Shown one piece after another: positions 8,413 through 16,589 of a stretch of DNA of 64,000 nt. Source of the stretch: Tunicatimonas pelagia (GTDB lineage: Bacteria > Bacteroidota > Bacteroidia > Cytophagales > Cyclobacteriaceae); contig NZ_CP120683.1 of assembly GCF_030506325.1 (NCBI RefSeq), positions 4,229,001 to 4,293,000 of the forward strand, written 5' to 3'. Within the stretch, counting starts at the first letter, position 1; the number at the start of each line of letters is the position of its first letter. The notes beneath the pieces were generated by a model. The model did no database searches. It saw only the letters and a program-made list of their open reading frames with translations, and had not been told where the DNA came from. A program made the position numbers and the translations under genes.

Positions 8413-9066
8413 ATGAATAAAATCACCGTGGTTTTGGTGGATGATCACGCAATACTAACGGAAGGAACAGCAAGCATACTCAAAGAATACGATTTTATAG
8501 ACTTAGTAGGGGCGGTAAATGACGGCCAACAGGCATTTAAACTAGTAGTTGAGCATAAGCCAGACGTACTAGTGGCTGACATTTCTATGCCAGGTATATC
8601 TATTTTTGATATTATTCAAGAGATAGAGAAAAAACAACTACCTACTAAGGTGCTTATCCTTTCCATGCATGATTCTCCTAATTATGTGTTTAAAGCACTC
8701 AATAATGGGGTGAACGGCTATATTACCAAGTACGCCGACCGAGAAGAAATGGTAAAGGCCATTCAGACGGTAGCTCAAGGCGATGAGTATTATAGCCAGA
8801 CGATTACTCAGGTTATTGTAAAAGGCTTTAAAGAAAAGAAAAGCCAAGAAAGCAATGATCAGAACCCTATTAACGTACTATCTAAGCGAGAAAAAGAGGT
8901 GTTAACCCTGCTGGTAGAGGGCTTAAACTCTAAGCAGATTGCTGAGCGCCTATTTCTTAGCGAACGTACCGTTTCTAATCATCGGGCTAATATGCTTCAG
9001 AAATGCCAGGTGAATAATACGGTTGAGCTAGTAAGACTGTATTTAGATAATGTTAATAAATGGTAA
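8413..9066 (+). CDS. NarL/FixJ-type response regulator
   Basis: 217 residues. The receiver domain has the acidic pair D10/D11, the phospho-acceptor D56 (VADISMPG), S84 and K106. The C-terminal LuxR-type helix-turn-helix (about residues 152-210) reads LSKREKEVLTLLVEGLNSKQIAERLFLSERTVSNHRANML. Phosphorylation should promote dimer DNA binding. No histidine kinase gene is adjacent, so it is an orphan here. A stem-loop follows the stop. Its targets cannot be inferred. Confidence 0.95.
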   Translation: MNKITVVLVDDHAILTEGTASILKEYDFIDLVGAVNDGQQAFKLVVEHKPDVLVADISMPGISIFDIIQEIEKKQLPTKVLILSMHDSPNYVFKALNNGVNGYITKYADREEMVKAIQTVAQGDEYYSQTITQVIVKGFKEKKSQESNDQNPINVLSKREKEVLTLLVEGLNSKQIAERLFLSERTVSNHRANMLQKCQVNNTVELVRLYLDNVNKW

Positions 9067-9077
9067 CCTGCTAACTA

Positions 9078-9111
9078 GGCAGTAACATTCAAATCATAGA
9101 ATGCTACTGCC
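9078..9111 (+). terminator. stem-loop after the response regulator
   Basis: GGCAGTA (9078-9084) pairs with TACTGCC (9105-9111), and ATTC (9087-9090) pairs with GAAT (9099-9102), making a long interrupted stem. There is no clear T-run after it, so it may stabilise the 3' end or terminate weakly. Confidence 0.5.
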
Positions 9112-9219
9112 TTGCATCGTCAATAAATGATCATAATTGGCTACTTCTTTCTCTTGTAGCTTTTCTACTGAAACTAGTTATTATTCTTTCGCCTTTCTTT
9201 TTACTATGTAAGCAAAAAG

Positions 9220-10446
9220 GTGAAAGAAGTTATCCTTTACTATCTTTGGCAGCAACAGGCTTTTGATCGCGAAGGGCTCACAACTACTGATGGTCAGCCC
9301 ATTATTATCCACTCTGTTGGCATTTTAAATACCAACGCTGGTCCTGATTTTTCGGTTGCCCGATTACACATCGGCGATTTGGAATGGCATGGCTCAGTAG
9401 AAATTCACGTAAAAGCCTCGGAATGGCGACACCATCGGCACCATCAGGATTCGGCCTATGAGCGAGTGGTGCTACACGTAGTTTGGGAGTACGACCAAGA
9501 TGTGTACCGCTCCGATGGTACAGTGGTGCCTACTTTAGAGCTGCGATCCCGAGTAGATTCTTCGGTTTTATTCAGAATTCAATCACTGTTAGAGAATGAG
9601 CAACCATTTATACCCTGTGCTCATTTAGTTAACCAAGTACCAGCTATTACTAAAATTACGCAAGTAGAGCGAGCAGCCATTCAGCGAATGGAGAGAAAAG
9701 CTGTCGAGATACTTGAGTTGCATAAACGTCAGCAGGGCGATTGGCAAGAAACAGCTTACCACGGCTTACTGGGTAGCTTTGGGTTCAAAACCAACAAGGA
9801 AGGTATGCAGCAGCTTGCCCAAGCACTACCACTACGTTGGGTAAGAAAACGGTACCATGATTCAAATCAGCTAGCGAATCTTCTTCTCCATCAGGCGGGC
9901 TTATCAAAATACGCTGATGGTGAAGAGGTGCTGTCGCTCCCTCCTGATCTAGCCAATCGGCAATTAAACCTATCGGTGTGGCGGTACAGCCGAACTCGAC
10001 CTGCCAACTTTCCGCACATCAGAATTAAACAATTAGCCGTACTGCTCAAAAAGTGGCAAGCTGATGTATCGTGGCTACTACAGATTCACCCGCCAACATA
10101 TTACGCGCAGCAGTTTCGCACAGAAGCCACTTCAGATAGCGCCCCATTGGGCAATCGCAGTATTGATACGCTGATTGTTAATACTGTAGTGCCGTTGCTA
10201 ACTGCTTACGGGCTGTTTTATCGTAACGATGCTTATCAGCAACATGCTTGGTCATGTTTACGAGAGGTAGAAGCGGAAGATAATAAGATTACCCGCAGAT
10301 ACGCCGAACTGGCTTTTCCTCGCTCATCGGCCTTAGATACGCAAGGAATACTGGAACTGTACCAGAATTATTGCACCAAAAAGCAGTGCCTCTCCTGTAG
10401 TATCGGGGCAACAGTTTTGAAAAAACAATCATTGTTTGTTTCTTAA
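9220..10446 (+). CDS. DUF2851 family protein
   Basis: 408 residues from a GTG start at 9220. The N-terminal pattern LYYLWQQQAFD, followed by LNTNAGPDFSVARLHIGDLEWHGSVEIHVKASEW, HHQDSAYERVVLHVVWEYD and a Cys-containing C-terminus (YCTKKQCLSCSIG), is the signature of DUF2851. This is a cytosolic family nearly restricted to Bacteroidota whose function is not established. The C-terminal CxxxxCLSC could bind metal. It lies 28 bp upstream of the next membrane protein. Confidence 0.9.
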   Translation: MKEVILYYLWQQQAFDREGLTTTDGQPIIIHSVGILNTNAGPDFSVARLHIGDLEWHGSVEIHVKASEWRHHRHHQDSAYERVVLHVVWEYDQDVYRSDGTVVPTLELRSRVDSSVLFRIQSLLENEQPFIPCAHLVNQVPAITKITQVERAAIQRMERKAVEILELHKRQQGDWQETAYHGLLGSFGFKTNKEGMQQLAQALPLRWVRKRYHDSNQLANLLLHQAGLSKYADGEEVLSLPPDLANRQLNLSVWRYSRTRPANFPHIRIKQLAVLLKKWQADVSWLLQIHPPTYYAQQFRTEATSDSAPLGNRSIDTLIVNTVVPLLTAYGLFYRNDAYQQHAWSCLREVEAEDNKITRRYAELAFPRSSALDTQGILELYQNYCTKKQCLSCSIGATVLKKQSLFVS

Positions 10447-10473
10447 TTACTTCACCTTGGATCGGCCTGCATA

Positions 10474-11706
10474 TTGTGGATTATTGCTCTTCATAGCTGC
10501 ATAATTGTAAGTATTATTCTCCTGTGGTACTACCGCCTCCGCGGTAGCCAATTGGCTCACTGGTTTTTACCCGCTATCAGCATAAAAGTGATATGCGGTT
10601 GGCTGGTAGGTGGCTTATACCTTTATTACTACTCAGGAGGTGATACCTGGAACTACCATACCGACGGGATGGTGTTGGCTGAACTTGCCCGTACTAATTG
10701 GAGCGATTACCTCTTAAGCTGGACGAATACTGATTATTTGCCGAGCGGACTAATATACGCTGACCAACCTCGCGCCTTGCTGATGAGCCGGATGGTGAGT
10801 GTTGGTTGCCTGTTTACTCAAAACAACTATTGGCTTACCTCGTCTTACCTCTCAATAATATCTTTTGGAGGGATCTGGTATCTAGTACAAACACTTGATA
10901 GGTTTTTCCCTCGTACTCAGTTGGCGGTGGGTATTGCTTGGCTAACGTATCCTTCATTTGTTTTCTGGAGTTCGGGCATTCTGAAGGAAACCATTGCCGT
11001 AGGGCTAATGAGTCTGCTGGTTGCCCTAACAATACAATTTTACTACCGTAGTAGAAGGCAAAGAATAGTGCCCATAATTAGCTGGCTAACGGCAGCTATC
11101 TTACTGTGGCTAATTAAGTATTACTACGCTGCTCTGCTTATTCCGTTGTTATTGGCAATTACGCTCACCCGATTCATTCCTTTAAGCTGGCCTAACATAG
11201 TGGTTAGAATGGGGCTCTTATTTATTTCGCTCATTGCTTTGGCAACACTTATGCATCCCAATTTGGAGGCAGGTCGTATTTTAAGTGTAATTGTTCAGAA
11301 CCACGATACCTTTATTCGCATCTCTCATGCTGAGGCAGTTATCCACTTTTACCAATTGCAACCTACGTTTAGCAGCTTTTTACTTAATACTCCTTTAGCC
11401 GTATTCTCTGCTTGGTACCGTCCGTTTCCCTTTGAGATGAATGCTACTTTGGCACAGGTAGCTGGCTTGGAGAATTTTCTGTTAGTTGTGATAAGTGTAT
11501 TATCTCTACGCAAGATTGGAATAGTAAAAGTTGTAGAAAGTAATAAGCAACTATGGATACTTGCCACTCTATTGTTTTCTGTTCTATTGGGAGTACTACT
11601 TGCTATTTCTACTCCTAACTTTGGCACTTTACTACGTTATAAAGTGGCTTTTTCTCCCTTCTTGCTTTACCTCTTATTATGCCTACTGCTTCAGCGGGAC
11701 AACTAA
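10474..11706 (+). CDS. polytopic membrane protein, possibly GT-C or Wzy-like
   Basis: 410 residues with about ten to eleven hydrophobic helices spread over the whole length. The start appears to be TTG at 10474; the next Met would cut off the first two helices. A conserved-looking loop, YYSGGDTWNYHTDG, follows the second helix and carries an acidic residue, as in lipid-linked sugar transferases of the GT-C fold. I cannot assign it firmly. A role in envelope polysaccharide assembly is an inference from the fold and from the glycosyltransferase genes 1 kb downstream. Confidence 0.7.
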   Translation: MWIIALHSCIIVSIILLWYYRLRGSQLAHWFLPAISIKVICGWLVGGLYLYYYSGGDTWNYHTDGMVLAELARTNWSDYLLSWTNTDYLPSGLIYADQPRALLMSRMVSVGCLFTQNNYWLTSSYLSIISFGGIWYLVQTLDRFFPRTQLAVGIAWLTYPSFVFWSSGILKETIAVGLMSLLVALTIQFYYRSRRQRIVPIISWLTAAILLWLIKYYYAALLIPLLLAITLTRFIPLSWPNIVVRMGLLFISLIALATLMHPNLEAGRILSVIVQNHDTFIRISHAEAVIHFYQLQPTFSSFLLNTPLAVFSAWYRPFPFEMNATLAQVAGLENFLLVVISVLSLRKIGIVKVVESNKQLWILATLLFSVLLGVLLAISTPNFGTLLRYKVAFSPFLLYLLLCLLLQRDN

Positions 11707-11960
11707 TCTCTTTTGAGCCAATTCTTTTCATACATTATCTGAAAAAGGTACACTGGTAGTTTTTGAGGATAAACCCAACTTCATAACTACCCCTATCGGT
11801 GTATTTTAGCAATAATTCTGACCAGCAATAACTTAGCAAATTTTTCCAGCGAAAGAGTAGGGCGTTATTTTCAGGGTGTACGACATCGCGGCTGCCGCGC
11901 TACTGTATACCCTAGCTTCACTGGTTAGACTTTACTTTTACTTGAAGATATTAAAGTCAT

Positions 11961-12326
11961 ATGTACATGGTGCGAACGTTTAGTCAATCATCAACAGAGC
12001 TATCTGATTTAGTGTACGACGCTGAAATACATTGGCAACAGGATTTTCAGTCAGCTCAGCGCGCCTATCGAGAATATGTTACTTTAGTACGGTCTGCTTA
12101 CCAAAGTAACCATCATGTGCTTGGCGAACTACGCATTAATGAGGTAGCTCCCACCGATCAGCAACGATGGTTAGATCATGCTCGCTTTTTCTACACCAAA
12201 ATACCTGCTTATAGTGCTCAATTAGACCAGCAATTTGGTTTGAAGCCAGAAATATGGGCTCAGGCCCTAATAGAAGTCCACGCATTGATTTCGGCTAAAA
12301 ATCAGAAGAGAAGAACAATCAGCTAG
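11961..12326 (+). CDS. small hypothetical protein
   Basis: 121 residues, mostly helical by composition, with no signal peptide or membrane helix. It contains many Gln, His and Tyr residues (DFQSAQRAYREYVTLV; WLDHARFFYTKIPAYSAQLDQQFG). I do not recognise the family. Codon use resembles real genes here and the ATG at 11961 is clear. It is isolated, with about 250 bp upstream and 427 bp downstream free of genes. Confidence 0.55.
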   Translation: MYMVRTFSQSSTELSDLVYDAEIHWQQDFQSAQRAYREYVTLVRSAYQSNHHVLGELRINEVAPTDQQRWLDHARFFYTKIPAYSAQLDQQFGLKPEIWAQALIEVHALISAKNQKRRTIS

Positions 12327-12753
12327 TTGGCAATATAGTGTGCTTCTGAATTGTGAGGCACTCAGAAGTGAATAGGCTCGTTTGGATGTTTCGCTTAACT
12401 AGCTATTAAGTAAGTATCAAAGTTATAATGTACGCCAAGGCCATAATTTAGGTGCCTGCGAGTAAAACGTACAATGAGAGATAGGGGAGAATGTCTACAT
12501 TTTATTATCAAATGCAAGAGTAAGATACGCGCTTAGGACAAAGGCAGGTACAAACTGCTAACTATACTAAAACTAACGTCTAAAGTGCTGAGTTTGTAGC
12601 ACTATAGATATGTACCCTACTCTTCTTGACTTTCTTCCCTACCTAATAAATAAGATATTGGTATTATCTTTGACCAGAGAAATAGTATAGAGGGTAATAA
12701 TACACGGCTCGTATAGCCACTGCGAACAAGAGTTCTAAGTAAAAAGAAAATAC
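12327..12753. other. 427-bp gene-free region before the glycan genes
   Basis: No ORF above about 20 codons and no RNA gene is seen. Its right part carries a good -7 promoter element (12665-12672), making it the likely control region of the glycosyltransferase/PaaK-like genes. Confidence 0.6.
12665..12672 (+). promoter_or_regulatory. candidate -7 element (TAnnTTTG type)
   Basis: TATCTTTG matches the Bacteroidota -7 consensus TAnnTTTG exactly. It lies about 80 bp upstream of the glycosyltransferase ATG at 12754. No TTTG is found 19-21 bp further upstream, so the assignment rests on the -7 box alone. Confidence 0.35.
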
Positions 12754-13836
12754 ATGAATAATATCGTTCTGCTATCCAATCGATTGTTTCACTATCGTGT
12801 ACCCATCTATAATTACTTTCATCAGGAATTTCTTAAAGAAGGCTACAATTTTTCGGTGCTGGCTACAGAGCAGCAGCCCAACTTTGATCCTCACTTTGAG
12901 TTTGAGTGCCAAATAGAATCCCCTAGCTTTTCTAAATACAAGGCAATTATTCAAGAAAAGCAACCTGCGGCTGTTATTGTATTTATGCACTTGAAAGATC
13001 GGATTATGTGGCCAATGATTCATTGGCTGAAGATTCAGGATATTCCGGTAATCTACTGGAACCACGGCGTAAACTTACAAGACCCGGATAATTGGTATAA
13101 GAATATACTGTATCGCTATCTGCACAATTTGGCAGATGCTATCGTACTTTATTCACCCGCCGAAAAGCAGTATATCAAATCTAAGAACCACCCGAAGGTT
13201 CATATTGGCTACAATACTCTTAACTTACGTAGCTTTCCTACTATTACTCAGTCCAAAGAAGAGCTTAAGAAGGAGTGGGAGCTACCCTACAAGAAAGTGG
13301 TTTTGTTCGCAGCTAGTACTACGCTGCGCCGCCGCCTCGATCTTTTATTAGATATTTTTGACGGACGTACCGATCAAGAAATAGGGCTTGTGTTGGCCGG
13401 TTTGCGAGACTTGCCCTCTTGGGTAAAAGAAGTGGTCGACCGTAGTCCGGCTATTACGTACGTGGGGGAGATTTCTGACCAAGTAGCTTTTAATAAGCTG
13501 GTAAAATTATCTGACGTATTCACCATTCCTGGCCGTAGCGGACTTGCCATCAACCAAGCCTTTCACTGGGGGGTGCCCTACGTAACAACCAATGTGCGAC
13601 AATCTCCTGAGGTTTGGTATTTAAAAGATGGTCAAAATGGCTATATTGCTGACATATCGAAAGAGGGAGATTACCGGGATAAGGTGCTACACATTCTACA
13701 GGATGATGCTTTACGTGCTCAAATGTCCGCGAAGGCTCAGGAAGTAATTCAAACTGAGGGTGATATCCACAATATGTATCAGGGCTTCTGGAATGCCTTT
13801 CAGTTTGCTACCGAAAGAAAGAAGGTAAAGCGATGA
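12754..13836 (+). CDS. glycosyltransferase, GT4-like (GT-B fold)
   Basis: 360 residues with no signal peptide. The N-terminal half has LLSNRLFHYRVPIYNYF and IYWNHGVNLQDPDNWY, an acceptor-side domain. The C-terminal half has VVLFAASTTLRRRLDLLLD, LVLAGL, ITYVGEISDQVAFNKLVKLSDVFTIPGRSGLAINQAFHWGVPYVTT and the acidic pocket SPEVWYLKDGQNGY. This is the usual order of nucleotide-sugar-binding elements in GT4-type enzymes. Its stop overlaps the next gene's start by four bases (ATGA), so the two are translationally coupled. It probably adds a sugar to a lipid-linked or surface glycan. Confidence 0.88.
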   Translation: MNNIVLLSNRLFHYRVPIYNYFHQEFLKEGYNFSVLATEQQPNFDPHFEFECQIESPSFSKYKAIIQEKQPAAVIVFMHLKDRIMWPMIHWLKIQDIPVIYWNHGVNLQDPDNWYKNILYRYLHNLADAIVLYSPAEKQYIKSKNHPKVHIGYNTLNLRSFPTITQSKEELKKEWELPYKKVVLFAASTTLRRRLDLLLDIFDGRTDQEIGLVLAGLRDLPSWVKEVVDRSPAITYVGEISDQVAFNKLVKLSDVFTIPGRSGLAINQAFHWGVPYVTTNVRQSPEVWYLKDGQNGYIADISKEGDYRDKVLHILQDDALRAQMSAKAQEVIQTEGDIHNMYQGFWNAFQFATERKKVKR

Positions 13837-15146
13837 TAAAGTACTTCAAATCCAAGGTAGATTTCTTTTTAAGATATAATTGGTTGTTTCAGAAAATGCT
13901 TTCTGAGGCTTCCCAAAACTTGGAAGAGGACTATAGCGTGCTAGCTCGGCGCCAAAATGATCGCTTTGTCCAGTTGGTACATTACGCAGCAAAACGCTCC
14001 CACTTCTACCGTACACTTTACGCTAAACACGGTGTCGATATACAAACAATAAAATCTATCGATGATCTGCATAAGCTTCCGGTCATTAGAAAAGAAGATA
14101 TAAGAGATCAGGTTGATGAATTGAAAATTGGCAATCGCCTGCTCATGGCTAAAGGATATACTAGTGGCACCTCAGGCAGTCCGCTGGTGGTGTACCGCAA
14201 CTACCGCTGTGTATTAGAAGAAGGGGCATACATTTGGGCCCAGCGAACTCGGTGTGGCTATTGGCCGGGAATGAAGACCGTATCTATGCGAGGGGATTTA
14301 GGTAGAGACGAGTTATATCGCTACGATACTCCTTCTAACACATTGTATTTATCGAGCTATAACCTGAGCGAAAAAAATGCCCGGCTTTTCTTGGACAAAA
14401 TCGCCGAATTTTCTCCCTATGCCCTATTAGCTTATCCAAGTTCTGTTGATATTCTGGCTACTCTGGCTAATAACTTAAATAAGGAGGTGCATATTCCTTA
14501 TATTTTTACGTCATCGGAGACACTATACGACTTCCAGCGGGAAAAGTTTGAACAGGTATTTGGCAGTAATGTGCAAGATTGGTACGGAAACGCGGAAAGA
14601 ACAATTGCCCTCATGCAAAGTAAGCATAGTGGGTACGACGAACTGCCGCTGTATTCAATCAATGAGTATCGGAAAGATAGTACCATTACCACCGGGCTAA
14701 TTAATACATCATTTCCGCTAATTCGCTATCAGATCGGGGATATTATTGTACCTGAAACCCCTCGGGTTTCTTATCAAGAAAGAGTTAACATAAAAAAGAT
14801 CAATGGCCGGGACGATGATGTGCTACACCTTCCCGATGGTACCCAAGTAGGGCGGTTAGATGTGATTTTTAAGGGTGTTCGTAACATTGATTTTGCCCAG
14901 TTTGAGCAGAGCAAAAAAGACTCATTCATATTAAATATTGTACCTAGCGCAGATTTTAGTGAAAAAAATGAGAAAAGCCTCACCAACAATCTTATTGCTA
15001 GAGTTGGTAATGATGTATCTTACATAATCAATAAGGTTGACAAAGATGATATTAAGCTCAGTAAATCGGGAAAATATAAGTTAGTGATAAACAATATCTC
15101 TAACGAACAGATTCTGTATAAGGAAAAAATATCCTCATCTTATTGA
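13833..15146 (+). CDS. PaaK/CapK-like adenylate-forming enzyme
   Basis: 437 residues. The P-loop-like motif YTSGTSGSPLVVYRN (about residues 110-124), the segment IFTSSETLYDFQREKFEQVFG and the adenylate motif YGNAERTIAL (about 251-260) mark the phenylacetate-CoA ligase family. Members within capsule and exopolysaccharide clusters are often called CapK. They are thought to activate or transfer an acyl group, but the substrate is usually unknown. It is coupled to the upstream glycosyltransferase and followed 150 bp later by another one. This context supports a role in glycan modification and not in phenylacetate catabolism. Confidence 0.88.
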   Translation: MIKYFKSKVDFFLRYNWLFQKMLSEASQNLEEDYSVLARRQNDRFVQLVHYAAKRSHFYRTLYAKHGVDIQTIKSIDDLHKLPVIRKEDIRDQVDELKIGNRLLMAKGYTSGTSGSPLVVYRNYRCVLEEGAYIWAQRTRCGYWPGMKTVSMRGDLGRDELYRYDTPSNTLYLSSYNLSEKNARLFLDKIAEFSPYALLAYPSSVDILATLANNLNKEVHIPYIFTSSETLYDFQREKFEQVFGSNVQDWYGNAERTIALMQSKHSGYDELPLYSINEYRKDSTITTGLINTSFPLIRYQIGDIIVPETPRVSYQERVNIKKINGRDDDVLHLPDGTQVGRLDVIFKGVRNIDFAQFEQSKKDSFILNIVPSADFSEKNEKSLTNNLIARVGNDVSYIINKVDKDDIKLSKSGKYKLVINNISNEQILYKEKISSSY

Positions 15147-15296
15147 AATACTTTCGCCATAGGTGCACACCAGGGTTAGGTTGCCATACCAATAAAAATT
15201 TCACGCCAGATATTCATCAGGCTACGGTTTGGGGCTGATTTCTACATCATCCTAGTGCACAGAAAATTTTTTATAAAGCATAACGCCTAGTTGAAA

Positions 15297-16301
15297 ATGT
15301 ACTCGAAGAGAATTATAGCTCGAATTGACCAAAACTCCTATCCACCTCATTGTAACTACTTAATTAATCAGCACAATTTTCAGGATGTATTTTTGTACGC
15401 TCATCGGTCTAAAAGAATCAAGAGTAAGCTCAAGATACTGACTGATAATGTTTCGTACGCTTGGTATGTTTTGAAGCATAGAAAGAAGTTTTCTCGTGCT
15501 GATATTATCATTTCTACTGGTTGGATTCCTCTATCGTTACGGCTGCTCATTAAACTGGGTATCGTATCTTGTAATAAGTTTTATTGGCTTGGCTTTCAGA
15601 TACACGAACCCAAGCTGTACCGATACTTTGCCCTACTGCTACGCCTTACCTCTTTGAAGCGGGAAACGTACATTGTAAATGCGTTTTACGAGAAAGATAT
15701 TTACGCGAAACGCATGGGTATTTCCCCCGAGAAAATACAAGTTTTACCGTATAGCGACTGGGGAAAAGATGTTGAAAAAAACACTGTACCACTTAAAAAC
15801 TATTACTTCGCGGGCGGATATACCAATCGTGACTATGCCTCGCTTATTGATGTGTTTAGCAGAAGCAACCAAGAGTTAGTGATTATTGGGTCTAAACACA
15901 ACCACGATTTGGACGTAGCGGTACCTGATAATATTAAAATACTGAAGGACGTAAATAAAAAAGACTTTATTAGCTACTTGGTACAGGCAAAGGCGTGTAT
16001 TGTACCACTCAAGAAGGCCGATGCAGGTGCTTCGGGGCAGATGGTGTTGCTGAGCTATATGAGGAATACCAAAACAATCATTGCATCAGATTACCCTTCA
16101 GTGCGGGAGTATGTTACCCATAACACATCTGCACTACTATACGATAAACAAGAGCAAAACTTGGCAAGTATGGTAGCTTACCTGGAAGAGAACCCTGATA
16201 CTATGAATCACTTAAAAGAGAAGGCTTTTCGCGCGTATCAAGAAAATTTTAGTCACGATGCTATTGCGAAGCGGTTAGATGATATACTATCGTTGCAGTA
16301 A
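15297..16301 (+). CDS. glycosyltransferase, GT4-like
   Basis: 334 residues from the ATG at 15297; a TTG six bases earlier is in frame but less likely. The N-terminal half has DIIISTGWIPLSLRLLI and YIVNAFYEKDIYAKRMGI. The C-terminal half has YYFAGGYTNRDYASLIDVF, LVIIGSKHN, NIKILKDVNKKDFISYLVQAKACIVPLK, the GASGQMVLLSYMRNTKTIIASDYPSVREYV donor-binding region and a terminal helix. The protein is small for the family. It ends at the convergent terminator at 16487 and belongs functionally with the two preceding genes. Confidence 0.85.
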   Translation: MYSKRIIARIDQNSYPPHCNYLINQHNFQDVFLYAHRSKRIKSKLKILTDNVSYAWYVLKHRKKFSRADIIISTGWIPLSLRLLIKLGIVSCNKFYWLGFQIHEPKLYRYFALLLRLTSLKRETYIVNAFYEKDIYAKRMGISPEKIQVLPYSDWGKDVEKNTVPLKNYYFAGGYTNRDYASLIDVFSRSNQELVIIGSKHNHDLDVAVPDNIKILKDVNKKDFISYLVQAKACIVPLKKADAGASGQMVLLSYMRNTKTIIASDYPSVREYVTHNTSALLYDKQEQNLASMVAYLEENPDTMNHLKEKAFRAYQENFSHDAIAKRLDDILSLQ

Positions 16302-16486
16302 AAAAAACGTTAGTTGTTAGCAGATGTACTCTCTATAAATACTCTAGATAAGAAGTTTTGCAACTCTAGCAAAATAGTGGGCTGCATTAGCTATCAATTA
16401 CCACCGCTACTTTCTTTTTGTAGTTCACAGATTCCGTAACATACAAGCTCTACTCTACTGCAATTTCGAGTAAGCTCCGTAATGCA

Positions 16487-16533
16487 AAAAACCTCCTGTT
16501 TAGTAGATCAGACTATCTAAACAAGGAGGTTTT
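16487..16533. terminator. bidirectional terminator between convergent genes
   Basis: A strong hairpin: AAACCTCCTGTTTAG pairs with CTAAACAAGGAGGTTT (one-base bulge), with A-run before and T-run after. It separates the + strand glycosyltransferase from the - strand lyase lipoprotein and can stop both transcripts. Confidence 0.88.
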
Positions 16534-16589
16534 ATTTCTGGTACCTAATGTCTGCGTAAGCTAGTGCTTAGCTACTTCTAGCGTATTTT

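Noticed and set aside
13833-15146. Phenylacetate catabolism
   Set aside because: No paa genes lie nearby; the coupled glycosyltransferases favour a CapK-type role.
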